Part shown: positions 36,111 to 46,739 of the stretch, piece after piece
How the letters are laid out: every line of letters starts with the position of its first letter
Numbering within the stretch: position 1 is the first letter of the stretch
Origin: Casuarina equisetifolia
Taxonomy: Eukaryota; Streptophyta; Magnoliopsida; Fagales; Casuarinaceae
Assembly: GCA_028551475.1 (NCBI GenBank)
Contig: CM052359.1
Coordinates: forward strand, 3,349,583-3,413,582
Length of the DNA: 64,000 nucleotides
Direction of reading: 5' to 3'
Notes under the pieces: generated by a model
What the model was told of the DNA's origin: nothing
The model's input: the letters and a program-made list of their open reading frames with translations, nothing else
Databases searched by the model: none
Translations under genes and position numbers: made by a program

Positions 36111-36608
36111 CGAGTGTTCGATTAAAGAACTATGAAAAGCACAAAGCTAGAAAGTTCTACAAGAAAAATAATTGTTCGACAAAGTATTTGAACCACAATA
36201 GCAAATCAAGATAGTCAAAAAGCATAGAAGTGAAAGGAATATGAGAAAATACCAAGGTTTTGGTGTGAACAACAGAGTCAAAACCAATAAACAAAGCACA
36301 ATTCTTTCCACCGAAAAGAGAAAAACAAATAAAGATTGCACCTTTTTGCTGAAAAATAAGGAAAACCAAATAACGGTTGCACATTTCTTTTTGTTTTCTG
36401 TTCAAAAGACCAAAAGCATGAGATAAAAGTAATGAACAAGAGCAAGAAAGCTCGTCACTAAGAAATCCCATTGGCAAAAGCAAAAATCAATCCAAACCCC
36501 ACAAAATTGTGAGGCTAGAACTCTATATAGGAAAAAACCTCAAGCGGCATAAAACTCTGTGCAATCCACAATGAAGAACCCCACAAAATCGTTAGGCTCT
36601 TACTACCA

Positions 36609-36847
36609 TGAAGAATTTGATGAACTCTTGCATATTTAGAAGAAAAGCTTGTTTATTGATAAGCAAAACCAAAACTAGTTACAAGAGAAGACAAAGCCAT
36701 AGAGAAAAGAACTCTTGATGTGTAGCTATATTGAAAACATGTTAACCTAAGAGGCCATACATAAATAAAAGTAAGGCTTGTACAAGGAAACCTTAGTATC
36801 CTACAATATAGAAAAAATATATCATAGATAGAAAATAATCTTCAACA
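36609..36847 (-). repeat. 5' LTR of the second copia element
   Basis: 239 bases. Just beyond it the phrase AATCTTCAACA is repeated once, so the exact end could also be 36859. Confidence 0.85.
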
Positions 36848-37404
36848 CAATCTTCAACAATCCCATTTTCTTTTATCTTACTCTAGTTGTCTACTTGGTT
36901 AATGTTTCGTCTTAAATTTTCCCACTCAAGATTGGGCAAATCTCCCAAATTCCAAAGAAATCATTGAAGGACACCTGCTTCATTCATGCGACTTAAGTTT
37001 CCATAACTATAGGGTTTAGGATGAAAGTCTCTGAGAGATAAGATTTGTACCTTAAAGAAAAAAAAAAAACTCATGAGGAATAAACCCACTGCAAGCACGA
37101 CTGACGGGAAAGTAGAATGAAGTCGCTACTGCGGAGGTTGCGAAGTCACCTCACGTAATTTTATGGACCAATTTAAATGATGAAGGATAGTGTAGTCTGG
37201 GTCCAACCGATTTTTTGACCAAAAAGAAAAAAATGATTACATGCGACCACATTTTTTACGTTTATAAACTGTAAAAGTAAATTGCAATATCGGAAGCTTT
37301 TCAAAATGTTTAACATTCATGAAGTAGAGAATTTGATACAATGAACTTTTAATCAATGAAACTGGACACAAAATATTGATTAAATAGGCGTTCAAAGTCG
37401 ATTC
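36848..37404. other. 5'-flank text and recurrent spacer
   Basis: 36860-36990 holds the recurrent LecRK upstream text (TTTTCTTTTATCTTACTC and following), with no LecRK start on its downstream side because the copia element lies there. 37080-37400 is the recurrent spacer module. Confidence 0.5.
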
Positions 37405-38328
37405 AGGACTAACGCAGAGAAAATATGAAAATAAACAGCCAATGATCATTCAATAGCCCCATGTATAATTGTTGGTTATATATATAGACAGAATGTAACG
37501 GTTCCAAATGGAAAAGTTAAGTCATTTGCTAACACATCCAGATCTTTTAGTAAAGGGGTCATAAAAAATAATATCCAGATTTTTTCGTAAAGTGGCCAAT
37601 CTTATAAAACTTTTTTGTTTTACACCAAAATATAAAACTTAAGTTCCTATTTGTAAGCCTTCTATTTAGATATTTTTTTTAAAAAAAGTTAGGTAGGACT
37701 TCCTTTTTAATAATTTGACGACATCCTATCACAAAGACTTGTATTCTCCCGAGGATTTGACTTGGTCTCGTAGGACCAAGAGATGCTCAAAGTCTTGGCT
37801 ATAGCGTTGTAGATAATGATCGCATTTTCTGTACCTCCCTTGTGTAGACCGGTGTTCTTAAGCGTTGTAAACGACAGAAGAAGTTGAGCTGTCTAGGTCC
37901 ACATGCTCAGCCGGATGATCCCATTCATAGGTTAAGTCTTGTAATATCAATTTTTATCTTGCAGTTATCACATTTGAATTTAGGAGAAGTTCCTATAAGG
38001 ATAAAGACAGACTTGACCGACCGAAAATGATGTAAAATAAGCCATCAAGGTTATAAACTGATAATTAGTTGTATCCTAATTCTGAATTACGTGCCATTTG
38101 TGTATAACGATGTCATCCGATAGTTTCAAATCATAGTCAAAGTTTTAATTTTTGTATGATACAAGGCGTTGTTGATGTTAGTGACGCCTGCGAATCCTTT
38201 CAAGCACGGTTTTTTATGTACTCCAATTGCAAGGTGCTTCGTCTCCCAACAACTGAATTTAAATATTTTTTTAAAGGGTTTGGTTGTATAGATTTGATTT
38301 TGTTTCTCCATAAACACGAAGGGCGAGA
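37405..38328. repeat. duplicated block, partner at 52080-53012
   Basis: About 925 bases almost identical to 52080-53012 in the same orientation, with small indels in T runs. The match ends at a GAGA shared with the next duplicated block (42163). Confidence 0.9.
37660..37960 (-). pseudogene. divergent lectin-domain relic
   Basis: In two frames the minus strand shows EHVDLDSSTSS.VVYNA and GTENAIIIYNAIAKTLSISWSY...RENTSL, fitting the back half of a legume lectin domain. A stop and a frame shift interrupt it. It lies inside the duplicated block and has an equal partner at 52340-52640. It is from a lectin lineage different from the main array copies. Confidence 0.55.
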
Positions 38329-38889
38329 CTGTGTCTGTCGCAATGTATTTATTTGAAGTTCCGAATTGTTAAAATTTTCAGTTGACTGAATAATATACTT
38401 AGATAAAACTGCAATATCGTCTGCAAAACTCAAAGAAAAAGTTAATAAAGAAATTTGAATACTTCTATAGTCATGGATAATATTCACTCACGACTCAATA
38501 TATCTGTCACAAATATTTAATATTTTCGGTTTTAGTATTTGTAAGAGATCCAGTTGTAATTTTGAGTAGGGCTTTTCTTTTACTGGTTTAATATTGTCAG
38601 TAATCTTAAGCTTGATACTGAAACCAACTTATGAAGCAATTTAACAAATACAAGCCAAAATCTTAGTTTTATGAAGGAAAAAGAAAAAGAAATTCAATCT
38701 TATGCAAAAGTACAACCCATAACATATTTTTTACCTATTGAAGAAAAATATACAAGGTATTTTCCTAAAATAATACATACACAATAACTACAACATATTG
38801 AATTTTATTCTATGACCCAACATAATAATAGGGTAAATTACCCAATATGGTAACATAGTAGGTGTAATTAACACCTTTCCAATCTTTAA
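38329..38889. other. spacer with 3'-flank module
   Basis: 38350-38460 has the CACTTTGTTAAA-type 3'-flank module in part. The rest is AT-rich. No gene is seen. Confidence 0.4.
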
Positions 38890-40590
38890 CACCAACTAAT
38901 GGTTTGCAAGCCTTGCAAGACCAAAATTACTAAGCTTTGCATTAAATTTTGCATCCAACATGACATTGCTTGACTTTATATCCCTATAAACCACACATTG
39001 TTTCCATTCTTCATAAAGATACAGTAGAATTGAAGCCAATCCAACATCGATCTTGTGCCTTAGTGGCCATATTAGCATAATACAACCCCCCAAAAGATAA
39101 AAATCAAGGCTTTTGTTGGGCATATACTCATACACAACAAGAAATTTATTTTGTTCATGGCGCCAACCAATGAGTTGAACCAGATCCTTAAATCAAATAT
39201 GTATTCATTTTTTCCCTACTCTGGTCCTTTTGAAACCTTCTTAATAGCAACTTATATTTGGATTCACTTAGCAAGCCCCTATAAAATGCCATCGAATCCT
39301 CCCTTCTTCGGCAAAGTCGTTCGTTACATGATTAAATTCGTGATAAGTGAATTTCCTAGGTCCGGTTCCTCTTTCAAATTCGTCATCCACCGCGATATCA
39401 TCACCCAAATCTTCTTTTTTCCCACTGGTCCTTCCCCAGTAGAGGAACGAAAGAAAACCTAATCCATAACTCAATATCCCAAAGCCCACAGGCAAACCAA
39501 TCTTCAACCGATATTCTTTCTGGGCCGCTGCTTCTTTCCCATTCTGGGTCATTGTTCCGCTTATTCTCGATCATTGTTCCGTTCCGATTCTGGACCAGTG
39601 TTCCGTTCCCATTCTGGGTCCCCGTTTCGTTCCATTGCTGTGTCATGGTCACTGTCGTGTTCGCATTCTCGGTCATTGTATCCTTCACTGCTGTGTTCGC
39701 ATTCTGGATCACTGTTCCATTCTCATTCTCGATCAATTTTATGTTCCCAGCTTCAGTCTTTGTCCTATCCCCATCTTTGATCTCCAAAGTTGACTGGAAT
39801 GACCAAGAACGAAGTGTATGCAACTCAGCCAAGTTACCTGCAGCAGCAGAGAAACCAAGCCTAACAAATTACGGCAAGACTTTCCTCAAATCAACCACGT
39901 ATAAGTTGGAATTCCCGCGAAAGAGGATTGTTAGCATAAGTCAGAAAGACACTCAAATTTTGGGTGGTTGAGTTATAACTTACCATGCATTTGCTAGTGA
40001 CCCATTTTTCATGCTACGTCGCCAACTGGAAGATGCCGCTGATCCAATGGAGTTAACATTGATTCCAACATAATCACCACTTGGATCCCAATGATTTGGA
40101 AAGTGTCAAATTCCACCGCAACAAATTGATTCGCAAAGCGTTCTCAGCGAATTTTTCACTCACCAATCCAAGATAGCTGCTGCTTGAATTTTAAGGGAGT
40201 TGAGACTCAAAACGGTACCATGAAGAATTTTCAGGGAGTTAGACTCACCAAACTGTGGCGGATTAGCAGCATGAACGATGAAGGAGGAGTGGGTAGCGAA
40301 GTCTGTAAGTCTCCCTCTGCTGTTATCCCAAAGGCGGACCGGATTAGCACACGAAACTCGACTAACACTGCTATTGATGCCTCCAGCTAATTGATTCTTT
40401 GTGAGCTGGAGAAGTCCTCTGCATGCGGATGCATCCCCCTCGAAGGTTACATTTGGCTGGAAATTGGAGAAAAGTGAATGAGATTGGGTTTCAATGGGGA
40501 AGTGGCAACGAAAGAAGGGAGGAGTTTATTGAGAAGAGAAAGGATTTTTGAAGGTTGGAGACGGAGAGAAAATACAATCGAGTTACTCAT
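38890..40590 (-). pseudogene. decayed LecRK with long Asn/Thr-rich stalk, truncated kinase
   Basis: Starts at ATG 40588-40590 but is frame-shifted in the signal peptide and has lost several lectin segments (pieces between 39840 and 40580). The juxtamembrane stalk (39560-39780) has expanded to at least six units of a degenerate 24-base repeat encoding NGNGT/NANTT-like sequons. The membrane span and kinase start follow at 39268-39552. The kinase ends right after the activation-segment start (38896), where DFG reads NFG and LARLANH is followed by unrelated sequence. Its lectin groups with the gene at 54339-56501. The 5' flank is split by the solo LTR at 40689. Confidence 0.87.
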
Positions 40591-40656
40591 AGTTGAAACG
40601 CAAAAAGGATAGAATCAAGTATTGTTAGATTGCAAAGCAGAGTCCGAAGCTTTTTT

Positions 40657-40664
40657 CTTTTATA
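40657..40664 (-). promoter_or_regulatory. candidate TATA box
   Basis: TATAAAAG on the minus strand, about 70 bases upstream of the start of the decayed LecRK at 38890-40590. The corresponding site of the copy at 54339-56501 is GATAAAAG. Confidence 0.4.
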
Positions 40665-40870
40665 GAGAGAATCGTTTACTTAGTTAACTGATGCGAATCG
40701 ACTTAAGGCCCATATCAAGGAGAAGCCCAAGCCTTAGTAGTTCTTATATCAAAGAACTTGGGCCACCATTGGATCCAATCCATTTAATCAAGGCCTAACA
40801 AAGCCCATTCAACAATAGGGGCCTAACAAAGCCCATTCAACAATGAGGGCCCAACAAGCCCATTAAACCC

Positions 40871-41018
40871 ATTGGATATTTTATTCCAAACAACCTAACT
40901 ATTTGGTAGGTTGTCGCCCATTGGGTATTTTATTCTAAACAACCTAACTATTTGATAGGTTGTTCCCCATTGGTTTATTTTATTTCAAATAACCTAACTA
41001 GTTAGTAGGTTGTCCCCC
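40871..41018 (+). repeat. three 49-base tandem units in the solo LTR
   Basis: Units at 40871-40919, 40920-40968 and 40969-41018, each with ATT(T)GG..TATTTTATT, AACCTAACTA and TAGGTTGT. Just before them (about 40790-40860) a unit of about 29 bases with CCTAACAAAGCCCATTCAA is repeated two to three times. Such repeats upstream of a TATA box are typical of LTR promoter regions. Confidence 0.85.
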
Positions 41019-41080
41019 ACCTATGTTATTGTATTATGTTGTTTTCTTTATTTTATTTTTGTATGTTCCCTAGCTCTCCC

Positions 41081-41088
41081 TATAAATA
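41081..41088 (+). promoter_or_regulatory. TATA box of the solo LTR
   Basis: TATAAATA inside the LTR, downstream of the tandem repeats. It predicts plus-strand transcription starting near 41110. Confidence 0.65.
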
Positions 41089-41819
41089 GAGAGCATGAGT
41101 TCATTTGTAAGATACAACTTGAGAACTTGAGAAATAGAAGCTTGTTTTGAGAGAAACTTTAGTGTTTTATCTTTTGTTTCCTTTAGCCAATTCTTGCCAA
41201 AGATTGGTGGTAGAGCAACTCCTTGACTTGTGGTTTAATCTTTATGTCTTGGAGGGTCACTTGTCATTTATCTTTTACTTTTCCCAAATTTCGTTTTTCT
41301 CCACTCTCATTATCCAAACCATCATCATCCTTCACAAAAAATACCAGAAAACACAAAAAAACATTCTTCATATATTTCCTTCCCATCCAGCCCTTATCTT
41401 CCTCGTGTCATCTTTTATTCTTTAAATTCTGTATCTTTATATTCTAGTATTCTACTTTTCAGTCTTTTACATTCCTGCTCTTAAATTTCAGTCTTTACTT
41501 TTCTAGCTATTTACATTCTGTTCATAATTTTTCTTGTCCTTTATATTCCAGTTATTTACCTTATGCAACTTTAAATTCCTTGTCATTTACCTTTCCGTTC
41601 TTTACATTACAAGCTTTAAGATTCTACTCTTTAATTTCCATTCTGTAATATTTCTTATTATTCTTGCCTTATTCTTAATTTTGAGTTTACGTTCTAAATC
41701 ATTCATTTTCCAGCTTTTGTTTCCTTTCTGGGTTATTCCAAACCCTTATATTTTAATATTCCTTCTTATTCCTTATTTTCAATCCTAGTTCACTCTTTAT
41801 CCCATCACGATTCGCATCA

Positions 41820-42162
41820 TTAACTCGAATGGCTTCCTCTTAGATTTCCAAGCCTTGAAGGATTGTTGAGAAGTGTTATATTCAATGTTCAGAATTGAAC
41901 ACACCGACGAAGTCCAGCATCGCACGATTCTATCGACTAATTTAAATTCTGAAGGATAGTAGACTATAGATGGTTGGGATGTGTAAGTGGCAAAAATGTC
42001 AACTTCAACCAGCAGTTTAAAACAAAACTAGGGGTCGAGCCGAGGGAGTGGACCTTATCTTGAATGTCAGACACAATCCACCCGCCCCTTTACGTATCAT
42101 CAAGAAAGCTTCTCAAGTATTAACAATATCCCCTGATCAGCACCTGGTATGGGCCAATGTTT
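41820..42162. other. rest of the LecRK 5' flank and spacer
   Basis: 41820-41960 continues the recurrent 5'-flank text cut by the solo LTR. No gene is seen. Confidence 0.4.
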
Positions 42163-43579
42163 GAGAATGGGTTTGTTGTTTCGACGGTGGCTTTTCCGAG
42201 ATGAACAACTCGGAATATTTCTTCTTCTTAACTATTTTGGGCAGAAATGGGTCGCTCCTCGAGAGAAGCAGGCCTTTTTTCGCAAAAAAGTTACTCCGTG
42301 CCTTAACTACCAACTTCTATCCCCCTTCCGTGCCCTGCTTCTAGTTCACCCACCTTCAATCTGTTTCACGTTTACAAAATAGGGGACTTCCTTCTTACAC
42401 GCTTACTTACGCAAACAAGTTTTAACGTCACAAAAGAATGGCCATGCAAGTCTCCTAGCCCTGTCGTCAGAAACCGATGTGGGAACTTGGCATTGGCCTA
42501 CATGAGCACCAAAGATATTTACTTACTTAATTCTTGTCACCTGCATAGTCGATAGCCATTATTTGCATGAAGACTCTTTCCTTTCACTATTTAACTTGGA
42601 ACAACCATTACTATACGGAAAATGAATTTAGGACATAATGGCTATTGACCCATTTAAAGCTACTATAACATGTGAGATTTGCATTTGAGACAATGGAATT
42701 GACACCCATTCCAACATAATCATTGTTTGGATCCCAATCATTTAGGGAACTTTTTAACTTCTTTTCAACAATTTGGTTCACGACTGAACAAGACAGAAAG
42801 AGAAAAGATAGAGAAGAGAGAAAAGAGAGAGGAAAAAAGTCACAGTAAAAAGAAAAAGTATCAAAACAAAACAGTAAATTACTTTTTTGATAGATGTAAG
42901 AAAATTTTTCCGAATCACATTATTTTTGCTGTCAGTTCTTAGTCATACCCGTTGCTTGACCATCGAGGGACGCAAGGCTAAAATAATGCAATGAAGAAAG
43001 TGCCCTATGGTTTGTGTGTCTGTAAGTCTACCTGTGCTATTATCCCAAAGGCTCACCAGTTAAGCATATGAGGCACACCTGCACTTTTTTAAGCCATATT
43101 CTGCAAAACGTATAAATAGTTGTTGGGTACCCTGATTTGACAGAAGAGAAAATGAAAAATTTACAAGTTTATCACATGTTTTGTCATTATAGGGCTCAGG
43201 ATGAAAGTCTCTTGAAAGATAGGATCAGAAAAAATTAATTTTAAATAGAATTTTATTTAGCACTTAAATCTTTCCATAGATGGTTTTGAATCATGGGAAA
43301 TCTCAAAGACATAGGTGTGGACTCAGTCCACAGCAGGCACGATGAATTGGCAATTGCAGAGGTTGCGAAGTCACCATCATGTAACTTGGTGGAGCAATTT
43401 AAATGATGGAATGATAGTGGAGTACAGGCCCAACCGACCTTTTGACCAGAAAGAAAAATTGATTATCTGCAACGACATTTCATACACTTATGAACTGTCA
43501 AAAGAAACTGCAATATCGGAAGATTTTCCATATTTTATGCAAAAGTACAACCAAGAAAATATTTTTCACTTAAAGAAAA
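42163..43579. repeat. duplicated block, partners at 53012-54338 and 57117-58174
   Basis: Near-identical to 53012-54338 except that 53012-54338 lacks about 105 bases present here at 43036-43140. The part from about 42533 is also found at 57117-58174. The 3' end joins the intact LecRK. Lectin relics lie inside. Confidence 0.9.
42638..43095 (-). pseudogene. lectin-domain relic in the 3' flank of the intact LecRK
   Basis: Two lectin pieces with other AT-rich DNA between: 42638-42740 (antisense of DWDPNNDYVGM and the following VNSIVSN-like part) and 42945-43095 (antisense of the part from GGLLG-like to the RLWDNS-like segment). All frames are broken. It is what is left of another LecRK copy next to the intact gene. 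It has counterparts at 53505-53890, 57225-57680 and 47390-47560. Confidence 0.65.
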
Positions 43580-45739
43580 CTATACAAGGGATTTATCAGA
43601 GTTGAGAAGAGCCTTTTCAACGCCTTCAGACATAGAGGAATGAGTGGTGCAAGTGCTACAGGAATGATGCGTATGATCTTTCGTTGACCCTGTGAGACCC
43701 GATGAGGTATTGGAGAATCCACACATATCCATGGGTGGTGAAAAGTACATTGGCACAGGAAATTTTGACGGAAGGTTTGGCAAGGGCGCTTCAAAGTTAA
43801 GAACATTTATCACCTGTCTTATAGAGGGACGAAAAGTGGGATCCGGATGGCTACACCACAACCCAACTGTCAATAGGCATTCTGTTTGGCGCTCATTAAA
43901 TTCCCCATTTAATCTTTGATCAACTGCTTCCAAGAGATGTCCGGTTCCATAGAGTTCCCATACCCACTCTACCAACCTCACCTTACTTGGTTCTGCCCTT
44001 AGCTCCACTGGCTTCCTTCCGCATGCAATCTCAAGGCAAACTACTCCAAAACTATATACATCAGACTCTTTACTAGCCTTGCCAATGGTGGCACACTCTG
44101 GGGCGAGATAGCCCAAGGTACCTGCCAACACAGTTGTTTGTAACCCCAACTCATGGTCTGCAAGTCTTGCAAGACCAAAATCACCAAGCTTTGCGTTGAA
44201 ATTTGCATCCAACATGACATTACTGGACTTGATATCTCTATGGACCACACATTGTTCCCACTCTTCATGAAGGTACAGTAGAGCAGAAGCCAATCCAATG
44301 GCTATCTTGTGCCTTAGTGGCCATGTTAGCATAGTTTGGCCCCTAAAGAGATGAGAATCAAGGCTTTTATTGGGCATGTACTCGTACACGAGAAGAAATT
44401 CATTATGTTCATGGCACCAACCAATGAGTTGAACCAAATTCCTGTGTCTCAACTGGCTGATGATTTTCACTTCGGATATGTATTCCTTTTTTCCTTGCTT
44501 TGACCCTTTTGAAACCCTTTTAACAGCAACCTCTGCGTCGGACTCACTTAGCAGGCCCCTGTAAACACCCCCGAATCCTCCCTCTCCCAGCTTCCTTTCC
44601 TTACCAAAATTATTCGTTGCACGGATAAGTTCACGATAAGTGAATCTCCTTGGTCCAGTTCCTTTTTCAAATTCATCATTCATACAAATATCTCCGCCAA
44701 AATCTTGCATTTTCCAATTAGCTTTTCTTCTCCAATAAATGAACAAAAGTATACCTGATCCGCAATTCAATACCCCAAAGCCCACTGGTAAGCCAATCTT
44801 CAACCCCAGTTTGATTTTCCTGTTCCCCTCATCGGGCTTTGTCCCATTCCCCTTGTCGAGCTTTGTCCCGTTCCCATTCTGGGCCACTGTTTTGTTTGCA
44901 TCTTCAATCTCCAAAGTGGAGTTGAATGACCAAAAGTGAATTGTATGCAACTCAACACACAAACCTGTAGAAGCGGAGAAACCAACCCTAACCAAATCCG
45001 GCAAAACTTTCCTCAAATCAACAACGTATGATAAGGTAGCACCGAGGACAGAATTAGGATCATAAGTCAGAAAGACACTCAGATTTTGGGTGGTTGAGTT
45101 ATAACTTACCCATACATTTGCTCTTGACCCATTTTTCACTGGACTTGGCAGCTTGGAAGCTGCTGCCGATCGAGTGGAGTTGACATTAATGCCAACATGA
45201 TCAAAATTTGGATCCCACTCGACGTTGTGGAAAGTGTCGAGTTCCACTGCAACAAATTGATTCAAAGAGGCATTCAGAGCAAATTTGTTATTAACCAATC
45301 CAAGACATCCGCCCCCTGAATTTTCAGGGAGTTTAGACTCAAACGGAACCATGAAGAAGGAGAGCCCATCACCAGGCGTACTCTGACAGGGCGCACTCTG
45401 ATTGATGGGCTTTATGATAAAGGAGAACTGGGTTGTAAAGTCTGCAAGCCTCCGAGTGCTGTTATCCCAAAGCCGGACCGGTTTAGCATATGAAATTCGC
45501 CCAACACTATCACTGATGGCCTCATCTAATTGATTCTTTGTGAGCTGGAGAGCTTTTCCGCTTGAGTATGCATCACCCTCGAAGGTTATTTCAGAAAAGT
45601 TTGGCTGGGAATGAGAGAAATTGAAAGAAACTGAGTTTCCATGAGGAAGTGTCAACCATAAAAACACGAAGAGCTGATTAAGAAGAGAATAGTTTTTTAG
45701 AGGCTGAAGACGGAAGGAAAGTACATTTGAGGCTCCCAT
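43580..45739 (-). CDS. L-type lectin receptor-like kinase (intact copy B)
   Basis: Encodes 719 residues from ATG 45737-45739 (the open frame runs five codons further, but those begin at TTG). Signal peptide about 1-36; legume lectin about 37-272 with [24 protein letters not shown], where the usual Phe of VEFD is Leu; stalk about 276-307 with NGNGTKLDKGNGTKPDEG; membrane span about 312-336; kinase about 384-650 with GEGGFG, VAVKR (407), HRD (500-502), DFG (520-522) and APEC. Tail ends SDKSLV. Catalytic residues are complete, so it should be an active RD kinase at the plasma membrane. Its lectin half is closest to 14640-16740; its last 150 residues are almost identical to those of 54339-56501. 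Upstream is the recurrent 5' flank; downstream is the duplicated block at 42163. Confidence 0.92.
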   Translation of the reverse strand: MGASNVLSFRLQPLKNYSLLNQLFVFLWLTLPHGNSVSFNFSHSQPNFSEITFEGDAYSSGKALQLTKNQLDEAISDSVGRISYAKPVRLWDNSTRRLADFTTQFSFIIKPINQSAPCQSTPGDGLSFFMVPFESKLPENSGGGCLGLVNNKFALNASLNQFVAVELDTFHNVEWDPNFDHVGINVNSTRSAAASKLPSPVKNGSRANVWVSYNSTTQNLSVFLTYDPNSVLGATLSYVVDLRKVLPDLVRVGFSASTGLCVELHTIHFWSFNSTLEIEDANKTVAQNGNGTKLDKGNGTKPDEGNRKIKLGLKIGLPVGFGVLNCGSGILLFIYWRRKANWKMQDFGGDICMNDEFEKGTGPRRFTYRELIRATNNFGKERKLGEGGFGGVYRGLLSESDAEVAVKRVSKGSKQGKKEYISEVKIISQLRHRNLVQLIGWCHEHNEFLLVYEYMPNKSLDSHLFRGQTMLTWPLRHKIAIGLASALLYLHEEWEQCVVHRDIKSSNVMLDANFNAKLGDFGLARLADHELGLQTTVLAGTLGYLAPECATIGKASKESDVYSFGVVCLEIACGRKPVELRAEPSKVRLVEWVWELYGTGHLLEAVDQRLNGEFNERQTECLLTVGLWCSHPDPTFRPSIRQVINVLNFEAPLPNLPSKFPVPMYFSPPMDMCGFSNTSSGLTGSTKDHTHHSCSTCTTHSSMSEGVEKALLNSDKSLV

Positions 45740-46040
45740 GGTTGTAACAAACAAAAGAGAGAATCAAAGTTCAGATAGAATGCGAGGAAGAGGAGCAGTT
45801 CAACCATATGTCTGTTTATTCCCCATGAGTTTCAGGCAGCCCTTCTTCCACAAAATCGCCCAAAAGACTAGATCACAACTTGATAATTAGGTACTCCCAA
45901 TGGTCTCTTCAGAATTGTGTGGCAGAATCCCTGTCGAAGGACGATATGATTGCTTTAGTCAAAGTCCTGGCCTCACCTTGTCCTGATCGGGCAAGGGTCT
46001 CATCTATACCGATGTCACGCCTGACGAAAAATTAATATGA
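45740..46040 (-). promoter_or_regulatory. 5' flank of intact LecRK copy B
   Basis: Shared text with the other LecRK copies, for example CAGTTCAACCATATGTCTG near 45797 and the GGCCTCACCTTGTCC phrase near 45970, also found at 18145 and 30675. The conservation marks the region as a possible promoter but may only reflect recent duplication. No firm TATA box can be placed. Confidence 0.3.
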
Positions 46041-46739
46041 TTTCACAATTCTACCAGTGAAACCCCACCGCAGGAATTGCGTTGGTTTCTTGCGGTGGTT
46101 GCGATGTCTACTATCGTTTGTCTCTGTCGAGAGTAATTTAAATGCTGAAGGATAGCGGACTATGGTCCCAGTGACTTTTAGGCCAGATAGAAAAAATGAT
46201 CAGATGTGACTGTATTAAATTCATGAATGAAGAATTTGGCAGAATGAACTTTTAACCAATGATATGCGATTGATTAATGCAAGTACATCAAGAACAAGAT
46301 CTTGAACGAAAGTCTTAACCAAATGTGATGATCTACGGAAAATTAAGGGTGAACAAAAGTCTGTAAGATATATAGCAGAAGATTTCAAGAATTTTTGAAA
46401 ATTAAGACATGTAGGGAAAAGGGATGATCTATCTAATTATCAAGCATGTTGGACAATCTAACACTTATTCAAATGTCTTTTGCTATTGAATTGGAATCAC
46501 TTGGACGATAAGGATCGAGAAAAGAATCCAATGTCTCTTCACTCATTTGGCGTCAATATTTAATGCATATCTTTTGAGTGACATGATTTCTTAATTTATT
46601 TCCTTCTTTTTAGGTTCTAACCTAGGGCGAACTTAGGCAACAAACAAAAGATTATTATGTTCTTTTGAAATAAAGTTGATTACCGTTCTAAAGTGCAAGG
46701 GACATTCCAAAGTACAATATCACCTGATCAGGACAAAAG
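46041..46739. other. spacer, recurrent flank modules
   Basis: Contains text shared with 41930-41980 and 57050-57110. AT-rich further on. No gene is seen. Confidence 0.4.

Larger units (their letters stand above)
32176..36847 (-). mobile_element. Ty1/copia LTR retrotransposon (second, older, gag-poor)
   Basis: 4.7-kb element in minus orientation with 239-base LTRs at 32176-32414 and 36609-36847 that both start TGAAGAATTTG and end TTCAACA. By eye they differ at about 15 positions (about 6 percent), so this insertion is older than the first. Next to the left LTR is a GAAGGGAGG purine tract (32415-32425), next to the right LTR a TGGTAGTAAGAGCC primer-site-like sequence. Most of gag is missing. 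The flanking five bases do not match (AGATC and CAATC), so the flanks may have been recombined. Confidence 0.9.
40689..41819 (+). mobile_element. solo LTR with 12-base inverted ends
   Basis: 1131 bases that start TGATGCGAATCG and end CGATTCGCATCA, a perfect 12-base inverted repeat. It is flanked by TTAAC on both sides (40684-40688 and 41820-41824). Removing it restores the recurrent LecRK 5'-flank text, seen uninterrupted near 56630. No coding domain lies inside, so it is a solo LTR left by recombination between two LTRs. Orientation (+) is inferred from the TATA box. The parent family is not recognised. Confidence 0.88.

Noticed and set aside
39552..39971. 139-codon plus-strand frame rich in Phe and Ser
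   Set aside because: It is antisense to the repeated stalk and lectin end of the decayed LecRK; the repeats keep the opposite frame open by chance.
41147..41788. Plus-strand frames in the solo LTR
   Set aside because: Pyrimidine-rich LTR sequence with low complexity; no domain and no paralogue evidence for coding.
43692..44939. Plus-strand frames of 60-75 codons, nearly the same at 54451-54678 and 55498-55698
   Set aside because: Their repetition only reflects the duplicated antisense strand of the LecRK kinase.
45740..45754. Longer N-terminus for the LecRK at 43580 (and the same at 16741-16755)
   Set aside because: The extension begins at TTG; the first ATG is at 45739 (16740) and aligns with the starts of the paralogues.
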